A DNA stretch of 39,570 nucleotides from the NCBI GenBank assembly GCA_944389545.1, contig CALXMT010000023.1:1-39570 (forward strand), in the 5' to 3' direction. Below the pieces are notes generated by a model. It saw only the letters and a program-made list of their open reading frames with translations. It ran no database searches and was not told the origin of the DNA. This document shows positions 1-8,247 of the stretch, piece after piece; within the stretch, counting starts at the first letter, position 1, and every line of letters starts with the position of its first letter. Source of the stretch: an uncultured Kiritimatiellota bacterium (GTDB lineage: Bacteria; Verrucomicrobiota; Kiritimatiellia; RFP12; DVOR01). Both the position numbers and the translations under genes were made by a program.

Positions 1-500
1 TCCGTGGCTCCTCCAAGCCTCCAAACTTCCAAGTTTCCATTGCGCCCCTTGCGTGCGCTAGCACGCCCAAAATCTGCTCAAAATCTGTGAGATACCGCAA
101 GGTCTTCCTAACGAAGCGACGGAACATCTGCGTTTCCCATTCTGGCAGTCCTTTGTGTCCTTTGTGTTCCTTTGTGTTCCTTTGTGTCCTTTGTGGTAGC
201 CGCGCAGCGTCCGGCTTCATCGCTGCCAAGGGCGGCGGCTCGCGCTCCAACCTCCGTGGCTCCTCCAAGCCTCCAAACTTCCAAGTTTCCATTGCGCCCC
301 TTGCGTGCGCTAGCACGCCCAAAATCTGCATCAATCTGCGTTTCCCATTCTGGCAGTCCTTGTGTCCTTTGTGTTCCTTTGTGTCCTTTGTGGTAGCCGC
401 GCAGCGTCCGGCTTCATCGCCGCCAAGGGCGGCGGCTCGGGCTCCAACCTCCGTGGCTCCTCCAAGCCTCCAAGCCTCCAAACTTCCAACCGGACATTAT
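1..500 (+). repeat. Tandem copies of dispersed intergenic repeat (family A)
   Basis: Two near-identical copies start at 131 and 339 (208-bp offset), and the 3' end of a third occupies the first ~60 bases. Each copy runs from CGTTTCCCATTCTGGCAGTC through a (TTTGTGTCC)-like tract, a hairpin around GCCGCCAAGGGCGGCGGC, and a tail of repeated CTCCAAGCCTCCAAACTTCC, followed by a small GCGTGCGCTAGCACGC palindrome and AAATCTGC units. Relatives occur near 8411 (inverted), 10601, 11052, 19975 and 23399. Open frames through it translate only the repeat and are not genes. Confidence 0.85.
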
Positions 501-525
501 TGATTTCCGTTAGAACAGGGGTTTG

Positions 526-534
526 TGATAAACT
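526..534 (+). promoter_or_regulatory. Extended -10 promoter element (TGA-TAAACT)
   Basis: TGATAAACT fits the TGN-TAnnnT extended -10 form seen before other genes here. It ends 7 nt before the ATG at 542, so transcription would start at or next to the start codon. No Shine-Dalgarno sequence is visible, which fits a leaderless mRNA. This is inferred from position and similarity only. Confidence 0.45.
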
Positions 535-541
535 ACAGTTT

Positions 542-3500
542 ATGAGACTTGTACTTTTCTTCTCCGCCGTTCTCCTTGCCGCCACTGCCGTGGCGCAGGG
601 AACCACATCCACCGACAAGGACCTCACGCCCACCGATGTCCTCGCCCAGTTGCCGGACTTCCCCAAGCACTGGAACCAGGCGCACCTCTACAACCAGGTC
701 ATCCGCGATGAGTATGGCAACGGCGCCCCCGCCGGGTGCGTGGCCGTCGCCGGCGCGGCCTGCATGGATTGGTTCCACTATCCCGCACAGTTCGGTGAAA
801 AGAAATACAACGCCACCGGGCGCGAACTGCGCACGGAGCCGCTCGACTGGGCGCGCCTGGCGCCGGAGCCGTTGGACGCGCGGGGCCGCCGCACAGCCCA
901 GACCATTCTCTACAACCTGGGCCTGCTCACCCAGATTCACTACGTCCAGGGCGGGTCCTCCACCACGCCGTTGGTCTATCTCGCCGCCGCACTGAAAGAC
1001 CCTGCGGTTGGCTACGCCAGCGCCTACTACGTTGAGTTCGGCTCGGGTGCCACGGATGCGGACGTCGAGACCGCCATCTGGGCCTCGCTCCGTTGTGGTT
1101 CGCCAGTGGCGATGAGTATCGAGCGCGATGGCGGCGCCCACGCCGTCGTCGCCACAGGCTGCGGCACCGATGAGAACGGCGCCCCTCTCACGCAGGTCTT
1201 CGGCGGCTACGGCTCCAACCCCACGTGGATGGACGTGCCCACCAACATGCCCATCCCCGGCGGTTACACCTACTCGCGGCTCGCCTCCGTCGTCACCGGC
1301 ATTGTCCCCACCGCGCCCGAAGGTATCTCCGGCGCGGCCCTTCCCGTCCTCGGCACCGTGGTAGACAAAAACAACAACCCCATCCCCTTCGCCAAGGTCA
1401 CCCTCTCCATCGGCGACCAAATCGTCGCCGAGACCGCCACCGACCTGCAGGGCCGTTACGGCCTCTGGGGCTGGTTCGGCTATGACATGACCATTCAGGC
1501 AAGCATCTACACGATTGGCACCGACACCGCCCCCTCCGAAATCGTCAAACTTGACGCCCAACAGCACAACGGCACCACAGACTATCCGCTCCCGGGCATG
1601 CCCGCCCTCCGCGTCAAAGTCGGTGACCTGCGCGCCGCCATTGAAGCCTGTCAAAGCGAACTCAAAATCGACACGGATGTCTCCTCCGCCTCCCCCATCT
1701 ATACCGACCTAGAGACGGCCAAAAACGCGGCACAAAACACCAGCAACTCCAAAGGCATCCTCTGCCTCAACAGCGAGGACCCAGACCTCAAAGCAGCCTT
1801 CCGCAAGACCTCGGGTTACATCTTGCTCTACGCCGACCCGCGCCTCCCCGCCCCCTTCCCCGAGGTCAACTCCCTCCCCGATGTCCGCCTTTTCCGCCTC
1901 GATGCCTCCGGGACCATCACTGATTATAGTACAACTGCGACCAGCAACAATTTAACGGGAGGCCTTGGGCCTCTCCAGTCTCGCGCCATCCGAACAGAAG
2001 AATTTTATATTACGGATGCTACTTGGAATGCCGATGATGTTGACGTGAGACATACAAGTACCGCAACCGTCACAACTGATGCACGCCTCGCCACGCTCAC
2101 TATTGGCAGACCTGTTATCTTCAAAGGCGAAGGAACCATCACTTGGGCCAACCTTAACCAAAAAGACTCCATCACCCTCGACGGCCCCAACTTCCGTTAC
2201 GTGGTGCCGAAGAAGAATGGATTGGAGTCTTATCTCTGCAAATCCGTGACCGTGCAGAACGGTGCGGAACTCTACTTCGGTGCCGGTGATGTCTCCGGTT
2301 ATGGTTATACGACGAAGAGGGATGCCCCCACCATCACCATCGGTCCCGGCGGCATTCTTTGTGTCGTCGCCAGAGACACCCTGGCGCGGCGGCTCATCTT
2401 GGACGGCGGCCATATTGACCTGGGTAACCGCGACACCTCCGGAGATTACGGCTTCGGTTCCCTTGACCTCCTGCACACGATTGTTGAGGTGAAGGGTAAT
2501 TCCTCTGTCTCTGCCCTCTCCGGCGTCGGCAACGCCGCCCTCTGCATCCGCGGCAACAGCGACGAAAGCGAAGAAAACAAAATCGACACGGAGTTCCAGT
2601 TCTCCAACGGTGCACGTTTGGATTGCCCCGTCTTGGTGGCTAAACCCAAACAAGACGGCGACCAAGGCAAGCTCCTGCTTTCCGGAGACGGCGTGGCAGC
2701 CTTCGGCACCGTTGAGGCCCCCACGACGGCCTCCGATGGCGTGCTCTTGGAGGGTGGCACCTTCACCGGCGGGCTGTCGCTCACGGACGGCGCACGGCTG
2801 ACCACGGAAGCGCCCATCACCGTCACAGGCACACTCACCGTCTCCGGCACGGTCTCCATCGAAGAGCCCCGCTCCGGCGTCTTCCTGCACGGTAACGCCA
2901 ACACGACTGTCGCGACCTCGGCCTTTACCGCACCAAATGGGTTCACCGTCAAGAAGGTCGGTAACGATTACCGCTTGGTGGCCTCCTCTGCCACCGACCC
3001 CGTGTGGTATGCCGATGGCGTGCGCGTGAAGGCCAAACCCGATGGCGCGGCTCCCGACAACTGCCTCCTCGTCCTTACCACCACAGACCGCAAGGAGAGC
3101 GGTCTGTGGGAAGGCTACGCCGCCTTTCGCTCCTCCCCCGCCGGCGGCGGCTGGAACGTCTGCATCGCCGCGAACGGCAATATCCCGGAAAATCAAACTG
3201 CCTCCGACTACATCCAATCCGCCGACTGTAAATACGTTCTCATCGGCGCCTCCGCCTCCGCTACCGAGATTCCCGCCCTCGCCGGTTCCCTTGATCGCCT
3301 CGACGGCTTCCACGTCGGCCGCCTCCCCCTCCGTGAAAGCATCAGCATGGGTACGGTGGAGGATCTCGGTAGTCTAGGCAACGGTGCTAAGCAGACGTAC
3401 GCGGATCGCATCGATGCCGAGTTGATTGAGGCCTACGTCGCCAAACTCCGTAAAGCCGGAGATAAACACGCATGCGGAAAGCTTTCCCTGCTCGGCGGAG

Positions 3501-4693
3501 GTTATGGAGTCCCAAATCCGTACAAGAACGACACCGACTTCACGCAGTGGGATGGATTGCCCTCCATCGAGGATGCAGAGGCGTGGACTAAGCCAACCTC
3601 TCGCGGACTCACCGTCTATGCCCTGCGTGACCGTTACCGCCTCTTCAAGGTGGCCGAGCCAGATGTCTTCCCTGACTTGACGCTCTATGACGACGTGACC
3701 ATCCCGCGTGGAACCGCGCCAAACGGTCTCGCGTATGGACGTGGTATCATCGGCAAAACCGACGGTGCCCTGCTTTGGGTGGAGGATCAGGGACGTCGTA
3801 ACCGCCTGAGTACCATCTGCGTCAATGGCACTGCCAATGGCACCGTCACTGCCGAGGCCATCCCGGGGCTCTATTCGCTAGTGGTGACGCCGTCTGGACA
3901 GAGCGGAGACTTCTCACAAGAAACTTCGCTGAGCGTAGGCGAAATGCTCGTGCTCAATCCGCAGGGTGGGGCGCTAACCGTGTTCGCACCCACCGGCACG
4001 GACGCAACCCTCACCGTCTCCGCCACGGGTATCCCTTCGAGTAACACGCACACCGTCTGCGCGGCGGTGGCCGAGGCCCTCATCGAAAATCCCACTCTCA
4101 CCGTCGGTCAAGCCCTCAACCAGGCACTCACGGATAATTCGGGGCTCTCCACCACCCTCACCCTCTTGGGCGACCCCACCGTGCGCGTCATGGCGTGGCC
4201 CGAGCCGGAGCCTCTCCTGCCCGAAGGTGCCACACTTGCAGAGGAGACGCTGGACGCCCTCCGTGCAGTAGCCGAGCAGGGCGGACTCTTTAAGGATTAT
4301 GAGGTCACAGTCACGAGCCTTAATGATGTGGAGCGACCCATCGCGGAATTGGACGACGCGTTGGCGTGCTTTGAGGGACTGGAGCCCACGGTGGAGAACG
4401 ACGACAAGGTGGTCGTAGCCTACGACTTCGGCGTCACGGGCCTCCGCATCGAAGGCGACACAGTGTTCGTCACCCTGTCCGTGCGCGGCAAGGGGCAGAC
4501 CCTCACCTTCGCCGAGGGCAACGCCTACGCCATCGCGCCGCAGAGCCTCGATGACACGCAGCCCCTCGCCGCGCCACCGACCGTCACGCCCTCCACACCA
4601 ACCGACGACGGCACGGTCGAGCTCCGCTTCTCCCTCCCCGAGGGCGACTCCACCTTCCTCTTCCGCGCCACCGTCTCCCGCCCCACGCCCTGA
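542..4693 (+). CDS. Secreted multidomain protein: C10 protease, carboxypeptidase-regulatory-like, beta-helix and degenerate C25-like domains
   Basis: The product is 1383 aa. The start at 542 is chosen because MRLVLFFSAVLLAATAVAQ is a clear signal peptide; the in-frame upstream extension is only repeat sequence. Residues ~40-250 match peptidase family C10 (streptopain): GAPAGCVAVAG gives the nucleophile Cys66 and GGAHAVVATG gives His200, followed by the Gly-rich FGGYGSNPTW. No long pro-region is present. Residues ~265-335 look like a carboxypeptidase-regulatory-like beta-sandwich (GTVVDKNNNPIPFAKVTL). Residues ~500-800 are Gly/Thr-rich beta-helix-like. Residues ~817-1218 follow the gingipain (C25) fold order (YVLIGAS, GFHVGRLPL, PQGGALTVFAPTG, LGDPTVRV) but lack recognisable catalytic His and Cys. 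Residues 1271-1383 resemble the C-terminus of the LamG protein at 12911-16279. Likely an extracellular or surface hydrolase; the domain calls come from motifs, not a profile search. Confidence 0.8.
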   Translation: MRLVLFFSAVLLAATAVAQGTTSTDKDLTPTDVLAQLPDFPKHWNQAHLYNQVIRDEYGNGAPAGCVAVAGAACMDWFHYPAQFGEKKYNATGRELRTEPLDWARLAPEPLDARGRRTAQTILYNLGLLTQIHYVQGGSSTTPLVYLAAALKDPAVGYASAYYVEFGSGATDADVETAIWASLRCGSPVAMSIERDGGAHAVVATGCGTDENGAPLTQVFGGYGSNPTWMDVPTNMPIPGGYTYSRLASVVTGIVPTAPEGISGAALPVLGTVVDKNNNPIPFAKVTLSIGDQIVAETATDLQGRYGLWGWFGYDMTIQASIYTIGTDTAPSEIVKLDAQQHNGTTDYPLPGMPALRVKVGDLRAAIEACQSELKIDTDVSSASPIYTDLETAKNAAQNTSNSKGILCLNSEDPDLKAAFRKTSGYILLYADPRLPAPFPEVNSLPDVRLFRLDASGTITDYSTTATSNNLTGGLGPLQSRAIRTEEFYITDATWNADDVDVRHTSTATVTTDARLATLTIGRPVIFKGEGTITWANLNQKDSITLDGPNFRYVVPKKNGLESYLCKSVTVQNGAELYFGAGDVSGYGYTTKRDAPTITIGPGGILCVVARDTLARRLILDGGHIDLGNRDTSGDYGFGSLDLLHTIVEVKGNSSVSALSGVGNAALCIRGNSDESEENKIDTEFQFSNGARLDCPVLVAKPKQDGDQGKLLLSGDGVAAFGTVEAPTTASDGVLLEGGTFTGGLSLTDGARLTTEAPITVTGTLTVSGTVSIEEPRSGVFLHGNANTTVATSAFTAPNGFTVKKVGNDYRLVASSATDPVWYADGVRVKAKPDGAAPDNCLLVLTTTDRKESGLWEGYAAFRSSPAGGGWNVCIAANGNIPENQTASDYIQSADCKYVLIGASASATEIPALAGSLDRLDGFHVGRLPLRESISMGTVEDLGSLGNGAKQTYADRIDAELIEAYVAKLRKAGDKHACGKLSLLGGGYGVPNPYKNDTDFTQWDGLPSIEDAEAWTKPTSRGLTVYALRDRYRLFKVAEPDVFPDLTLYDDVTIPRGTAPNGLAYGRGIIGKTDGALLWVEDQGRRNRLSTICVNGTANGTVTAEAIPGLYSLVVTPSGQSGDFSQETSLSVGEMLVLNPQGGALTVFAPTGTDATLTVSATGIPSSNTHTVCAAVAEALIENPTLTVGQALNQALTDNSGLSTTLTLLGDPTVRVMAWPEPEPLLPEGATLAEETLDALRAVAEQGGLFKDYEVTVTSLNDVERPIAELDDALACFEGLEPTVENDDKVVVAYDFGVTGLRIEGDTVFVTLSVRGKGQTLTFAEGNAYAIAPQSLDDTQPLAAPPTVTPSTPTDDGTVELRFSLPEGDSTFLFRATVSRPTP

Positions 4694-4734
4694 CCCAACA
4701 GAGTCTGGGGAAGTTTTACCGCGAAGACGGTTTG

Positions 4735-4796
4735 GCGTGGAAACCCTGCGGGCTCCATCGCTCCCGTTGGTCGCGCCGCCCTTGGGATTTCCACGC
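4735..4796 (+). repeat. 62-bp palindromic element (family E), copy 1
   Basis: The element begins GCGTGGAAACCC and ends GGGATTTCCACGC, terminal arms complementary apart from one extra base. A copy of the same 62-bp length lies at 39498-39559, and both lie just downstream of a plus-strand stop codon after a similar AGTTTT-CCGCGAAGACG lead-in. It could fold as a transcript 3'-end hairpin, but no T-run follows. Confidence 0.75.
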
Positions 4797-4808
4797 TATC
4801 GCGCCAAA

Positions 4809-4945
4809 GGGGCGGCTTCGCCGCCCCGGAGAACAGAGAACAGAGAACAGAGAACAGAGAACAGAGAACAGAGAACGGAGCGTGCAGGCGCGAAGCGCCA
4901 AACCTTCCACGGCCACAGAACGCCCCTGCGGGGCGACGGGTGAGA
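4809..4945 (+). repeat. Dispersed element family B, copy 1, with 7-bp microsatellite
   Basis: It opens with the hairpin GGGGCGGC-TTC-GCCGCCCC (4809-4827), then about six tandem GAACAGA units (4831-4875), GGAGCGTGCAGGCGCGAAGC, AACCTTCCACGGCCACAGAA and a CGCCCCTGCGGGGCG hairpin. Related copies lie at 10922-11051 (inverted), 12340-12540 and 16529-16647 (inverted). Only this copy shows the expanded 7-bp run. Confidence 0.75.
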
Positions 4946-4959
4946 CTCCGAAAAACGAC

Positions 4960-5060
4960 AAGGCGCGAAACGGAGGGCGGCGGGCGCGGTCAGCGGCGAA
5001 GCCGCAGAGCGCCCGATGGAGCCCGAGACGTTTCGCGCCCACAGTTGCGTCTTTGCGGTC
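4960..5060 (+). repeat. Dispersed ~101-bp element family C, copy 1
   Basis: It begins AAGGCGCGAAACGGAGGGCG, carries a central GCGGCGAAGCCGC hairpin, and has CGTTTCGCGCC towards its other end, inversely complementary to the beginning. Copies of almost the same length lie at 10457-10556 (inverted) and 12645-12745. There is no coding signal. Confidence 0.8.
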
Positions 5061-5095
5061 CCTTGCTTTTCCCAACCTCTGCAAGCAAATTTTGC

Positions 5096-5125
5096 TTGAC
5101 GGCGGGGGGATGGGTTTGGTAGTGT
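5096..5125 (+). promoter_or_regulatory. Probable promoter of tRNA-Ser
   Basis: TTGACG (5096-5101) is followed 18 bp later by TAGTGT (5120-5125), itself preceded by TGG, giving an extended -10. The tRNA begins 37 nt downstream. It fits a housekeeping sigma-factor promoter by sequence alone. Confidence 0.55.
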
Positions 5126-5162
5126 ATGGGGCGATTTGACGCGTTGGCGTCGTTGTCTTTTT

Positions 5163-5255
<93 letters not shown>

Positions 5256-5274
5256 CTTTTTTATGACTTTTTCC

Positions 5275-5300
5275 GCGCAAACCTCAAAGAAGGCTTGCGC
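5275..5300 (+). terminator. Possible hairpin terminator after tRNA-Ser
   Basis: GCGCAA and TTGCGC, with an inner CCT/AGG, can pair around a short loop, followed by GCTTTGCTTT. The same bases supply a possible -35 (TTGCGC) for the next gene. The U-tract is poor, so this is a weak call. Confidence 0.3.
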
Positions 5301-5323
5301 GCTTTGCTTTAGCTTGGTATCAT
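5295..5323 (+). promoter_or_regulatory. Probable promoter of the exported-protein/PPIase operon
   Basis: TTGCGC (5295-5300) and TATCAT (5318-5323) are 17 bp apart, and TGG precedes the -10. The ATG at 5369 follows after a short leader carrying AGGGAG as ribosome-binding site. Confidence 0.5.
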
Positions 5324-5368
5324 GTGGGGTAGATGATTGTTTGCCATCCTTCAGAAGGGAGCACAGGA

Positions 5369-6406
5369 ATGATCCGGAATGCGATGTTGACAGTGGCGTT
5401 CAGCGCGTGCGTGCTGGGCGCGGCGACGCTTTGTGCCCAAGAGGCAGAGGGCGAGGCCAAGCCCTTGCGGTTTGAGGCCATGGTCCGAGTGCTCAACCTG
5501 GAGGCCCAGGCCGATGCCACGGGCGCGACAGTGCCCGGCGCGGGCCTGCGTGTCACCCTCCCCAACGGCAAGACGGTGAACGCGGTCTCCTATAAAGCCT
5601 ATCCCTACGGCTCGACCTTCGAGGCGACCGCGGGCACGCAGTTCCGCATCTGCTTCTCCCCCCTCACCTACGCGGTGGTGAAGGGCCCCGCCAAGTTTGT
5701 GCCGGCCGCCGCCGAGGAGTGGCAGAAGGTGCAGATGAAGATTGACTTCGGCGACGTCAATACGCGCGTGGACGACCGCGCCCTGGCCGGCCAGTTCGAG
5801 CTGGTGACGCCCCTGGGCACCTTCACGGACATGAACGGCATGGCCAAGCTCCACGTCGGGCAGGACGTCGCCCTGGACAAGCCGCTCAAGGGCGACGACT
5901 TCTCCTTCCGCACGCTCTCCGGCTCCGCCGCCTTCAAGGGTCTGCACTACACCATGAACGACATGACGCAGGCCAACGCCTTCTCCTCCATTGACGCCAT
6001 GGGCTTCTCCACCTCCGAGCTGACCGGCCGTCTGGGCGAGGTCAAGATGGCCATCCCCTCCGGCAACGGCGCCGCCACCGACTTCTCCCTCACCCCCGGC
6101 TCCCAGGTCAAGATCACCCGCGCCAAGCCCCAGGGCTCCGACAACTGGGTGGTCTCCGTGCTGACCCTCTACGCCAACGGCGAGGCCAAGAACTATTTCT
6201 GCTACGTCGAGAACCGCGGCGAAGGCTACAGCACCGGCGAACTGATCGATGAGATCCTCCCCGCCGAGGAAGAGGGCGAACTCGCCGAGGGCGAAGAGGG
6301 CTCCCTCGAGGACGATGGCTCGCTGGGCGGCGAAGACTTCGATGCCTCTGCCTACGGCGACATCCCGGACGAGCTGAACGACTTTGGCGACGGCGCGCTC
6401 CTGTGA
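5369..6406 (+). CDS. Exported protein of unknown function with acidic C-terminal tail
   Basis: The product is 345 aa. The start at 5369 is preferred over an in-frame ATG at 5333 because it directly opens a signal peptide (MIRNAMLTVAFSACVLGAA, cleavage near TLCA/Q) and has AGGGAG upstream. The body (~30-290) is predicted beta-rich, with segments such as VPGAGLRVTLPNGKTVN and GTQFRICFSPLTYAVVKGPA that faintly recall FecR-type periplasmic domains; I do not claim that family. The last ~55 residues are strongly acidic (EEEGELAEGEEGSLEDD). It sits 46 bp ahead of a PPIase-like gene with no terminator between, so the two are probably co-transcribed. An envelope role is inferred from the signal peptide and neighbour. 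Confidence 0.75.
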   Translation: MIRNAMLTVAFSACVLGAATLCAQEAEGEAKPLRFEAMVRVLNLEAQADATGATVPGAGLRVTLPNGKTVNAVSYKAYPYGSTFEATAGTQFRICFSPLTYAVVKGPAKFVPAAAEEWQKVQMKIDFGDVNTRVDDRALAGQFELVTPLGTFTDMNGMAKLHVGQDVALDKPLKGDDFSFRTLSGSAAFKGLHYTMNDMTQANAFSSIDAMGFSTSELTGRLGEVKMAIPSGNGAATDFSLTPGSQVKITRAKPQGSDNWVVSVLTLYANGEAKNYFCYVENRGEGYSTGELIDEILPAEEEGELAEGEEGSLEDDGSLGGEDFDASAYGDIPDELNDFGDGALL

Positions 6407-6452
6407 GCCGCGCCGCCCTTTCACACCAACAAGACAAATATCCCAAGCGACC

Positions 6453-8171
6453 ATGTTCATCTATCGTTTCTCCCGCCTGATCCAAAGTAAATTGTTGTGG
6501 GGCCTTTTGGCCCTCTTGATGGTCTTCGCCTTCGTGGTGGCCGATTCCTGCTCCGGCATGGGCGGGGCCGGCGGCTACCAGCGCGCCGATGAGACCATCA
6601 CCCCCAAGACCTACGAACAAGCCTCCCGCACCGTGGGCACGCTGACGAACAACGACCTCATCGGCATCACCCCGGAGGGTCAACTCTACTCCCTGTTGCC
6701 GCGCGGCTCGGATGTGTTGCGCTACGCCCTCTCCGTCAGCGAGCCCCAGTCCAGCACCGGCAATCCCAACACCCAGCGCCTGATTTGGAAGCTCCTCGCC
6801 GCGCGTCAGCTGGCTGACCGCTTCGACCTGACGCAGGGCGGGAAGAACGCCGCCAAGCAGATGATCGAGACCTCCTACAGGGACGCCCAGGGCGCCTTCA
6901 ACCAAGAGGCCTACCAGCAGTTCTGGATCCAGGCGAACTTCCCCAACCCCGCCGAGTTCGAGCAGCTCTACTCCGACACCTGGCTCCCCGCCCAGGCCGC
7001 GACCGCCGCCGTCTTCAAGTCGGTCGGCTGGCTCACGCCCATGGAGCGCGACTTCATGCTCTCTGTCCTCTTCGATGAGACCACGGCCTACACCGTGACA
7101 CTCAAGAACACCGCCAAGCCCGAAGACATCGCGCTTGACGATGCCGCGCTCAAGGCTTGGTACGACGCGAACCAAGAGCGTTACCGCCGCCCCGAAGAGC
7201 GCACCATCGCCTACTTCGAGATTCCCTCCTCCACCTTCCTCAAATCCGGGGAACCCTCCGAAGAAGAGGAAATCGAGGCGATGCAGTATCACGCCGACCA
7301 CATGGACGAGTTCAAGGATCCCTCCAGCACCAACGCCACCGAGTCGGTCACCTACGAGGCTGTCCGCGACCAGGTGTTGGCCAAGGTGCGCGCCAACGAT
7401 GCCTTGAGCGAGGCCCACACCATCGCCAACGGGACGATTATCCCCAAGATCGAGCTCTCCTCCTTCGAGGAAGTCGCCAAGGCCTATGGCGGCATGAAGA
7501 CCGCCACCCTCACGCAGACCGGCTGGCCCGTCGGCTTCCAGAATGCCATGGACGTGCGCGAGCGCGCCTTCGGCCTGGAGCTGGGCAGCGAAATGGTCCG
7601 TGACGTGGTGGACGGCACCGACCGCGTCTACATCATCCAGTTGACCGGCATCCGCGAGTCCGACATCCGTCCCTTTGAAGAGGTCAAGGAGCAAGTCACC
7701 ACCGCCTGCCGCGCCGCAAAGGTGCGCGAACAGGCCCTCGCCAAGGGCTCCACCCTCCGCGACACCCTCGCCAAGGCCCTCGCCGAAGGCAAGTCCTTCA
7801 CGGATGCCGTGGCCGCCTGCAAGGATGAAAACCTCACCGCCAGCACGGCGCTGACCTTCACCCTCTCCGATTCCTCCACCTACCAGCAGACCCCCTATCG
7901 TGCGCAGGTCTTCGATGCGGCGCGCAACCTCGGCGCCGGCACGCTCTCCGAGCCGACCGTGGTGGGCAACAACGACGTCCTCCTGGTCTACATCGCCTCG
8001 CGTGTGGAGAAGGATCCGCTCAAGAAAACCGAGCAGGCCGCCATCCTCACCCAGCAAATGACCATGGAATCCGCCCTCCTGACCTCCGGCGACTGGCTCT
8101 CTTGGGCCATCAAGACCAGCCAGCCCAAGGATCCCAATGGTGTCCCCGTCAACTTGGACATCACCGAGTAA
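6453..8171 (+). CDS. Membrane-anchored SurA/PpiD-like peptidyl-prolyl isomerase
   Basis: The product is 572 aa. The start at 6453 opens MFIYRFSRLIQSKLLWGLLA, a short cytoplasmic N-tail and one membrane segment (~14-32), the topology of PpiD. Residues ~60-260 are helical with spaced Gln/Ala/Phe, like the SurA N-terminal chaperone domain. Residues ~350-440 (YGGMKTATLTQTGWPVGF to RVYIIQLTGIRESDIRPFEE) follow the end of a parvulin-type domain, where a Val-Tyr-Ile-Ile-Gln-Leu strand leads into a Pro-Phe-Glu-Glu helix. A further helical part follows. The expected role is folding of secreted and outer-membrane proteins in the periplasm. The parvulin core is divergent, so chaperone activity is safer than isomerase activity. 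The gene follows an exported-protein gene and ends at a strong terminator. Confidence 0.75.
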   Translation: MFIYRFSRLIQSKLLWGLLALLMVFAFVVADSCSGMGGAGGYQRADETITPKTYEQASRTVGTLTNNDLIGITPEGQLYSLLPRGSDVLRYALSVSEPQSSTGNPNTQRLIWKLLAARQLADRFDLTQGGKNAAKQMIETSYRDAQGAFNQEAYQQFWIQANFPNPAEFEQLYSDTWLPAQAATAAVFKSVGWLTPMERDFMLSVLFDETTAYTVTLKNTAKPEDIALDDAALKAWYDANQERYRRPEERTIAYFEIPSSTFLKSGEPSEEEEIEAMQYHADHMDEFKDPSSTNATESVTYEAVRDQVLAKVRANDALSEAHTIANGTIIPKIELSSFEEVAKAYGGMKTATLTQTGWPVGFQNAMDVRERAFGLELGSEMVRDVVDGTDRVYIIQLTGIRESDIRPFEEVKEQVTTACRAAKVREQALAKGSTLRDTLAKALAEGKSFTDAVAACKDENLTASTALTFTLSDSSTYQQTPYRAQVFDAARNLGAGTLSEPTVVGNNDVLLVYIASRVEKDPLKKTEQAAILTQQMTMESALLTSGDWLSWAIKTSQPKDPNGVPVNLDITE

Positions 8172-8189
8172 GTGACCCCATGTTCTCCC

Positions 8190-8219
8190 AAAAGGGCCCG
8201 CCACGCGGGCCCTTTTTTT
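8190..8219 (+). terminator. Rho-independent terminator
   Basis: AAAGGGCCCGC (8191-8201) pairs perfectly with GCGGGCCCTTT (8205-8215) around a CAC loop, followed by more Ts. It lies 20 bp after the PPIase-like gene's stop and closes that operon. Confidence 0.93.
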
Positions 8220-8247
8220 GTGTCTAAGGCTTGAAATCCCTGTCCGC

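Noticed and set aside
87-541. Small proteins or an N-terminal extension of the C10 protein in the first 540 bases
   Set aside because: These frames only translate the repeat units (SSKPPNFQ-type peptides), and the signal peptide at 542 marks the true start.
4809-5140. Possible small genes between the C10 gene and the tRNA
   Set aside because: All frames run through family B and C repeats that recur elsewhere in other frames and orientations.
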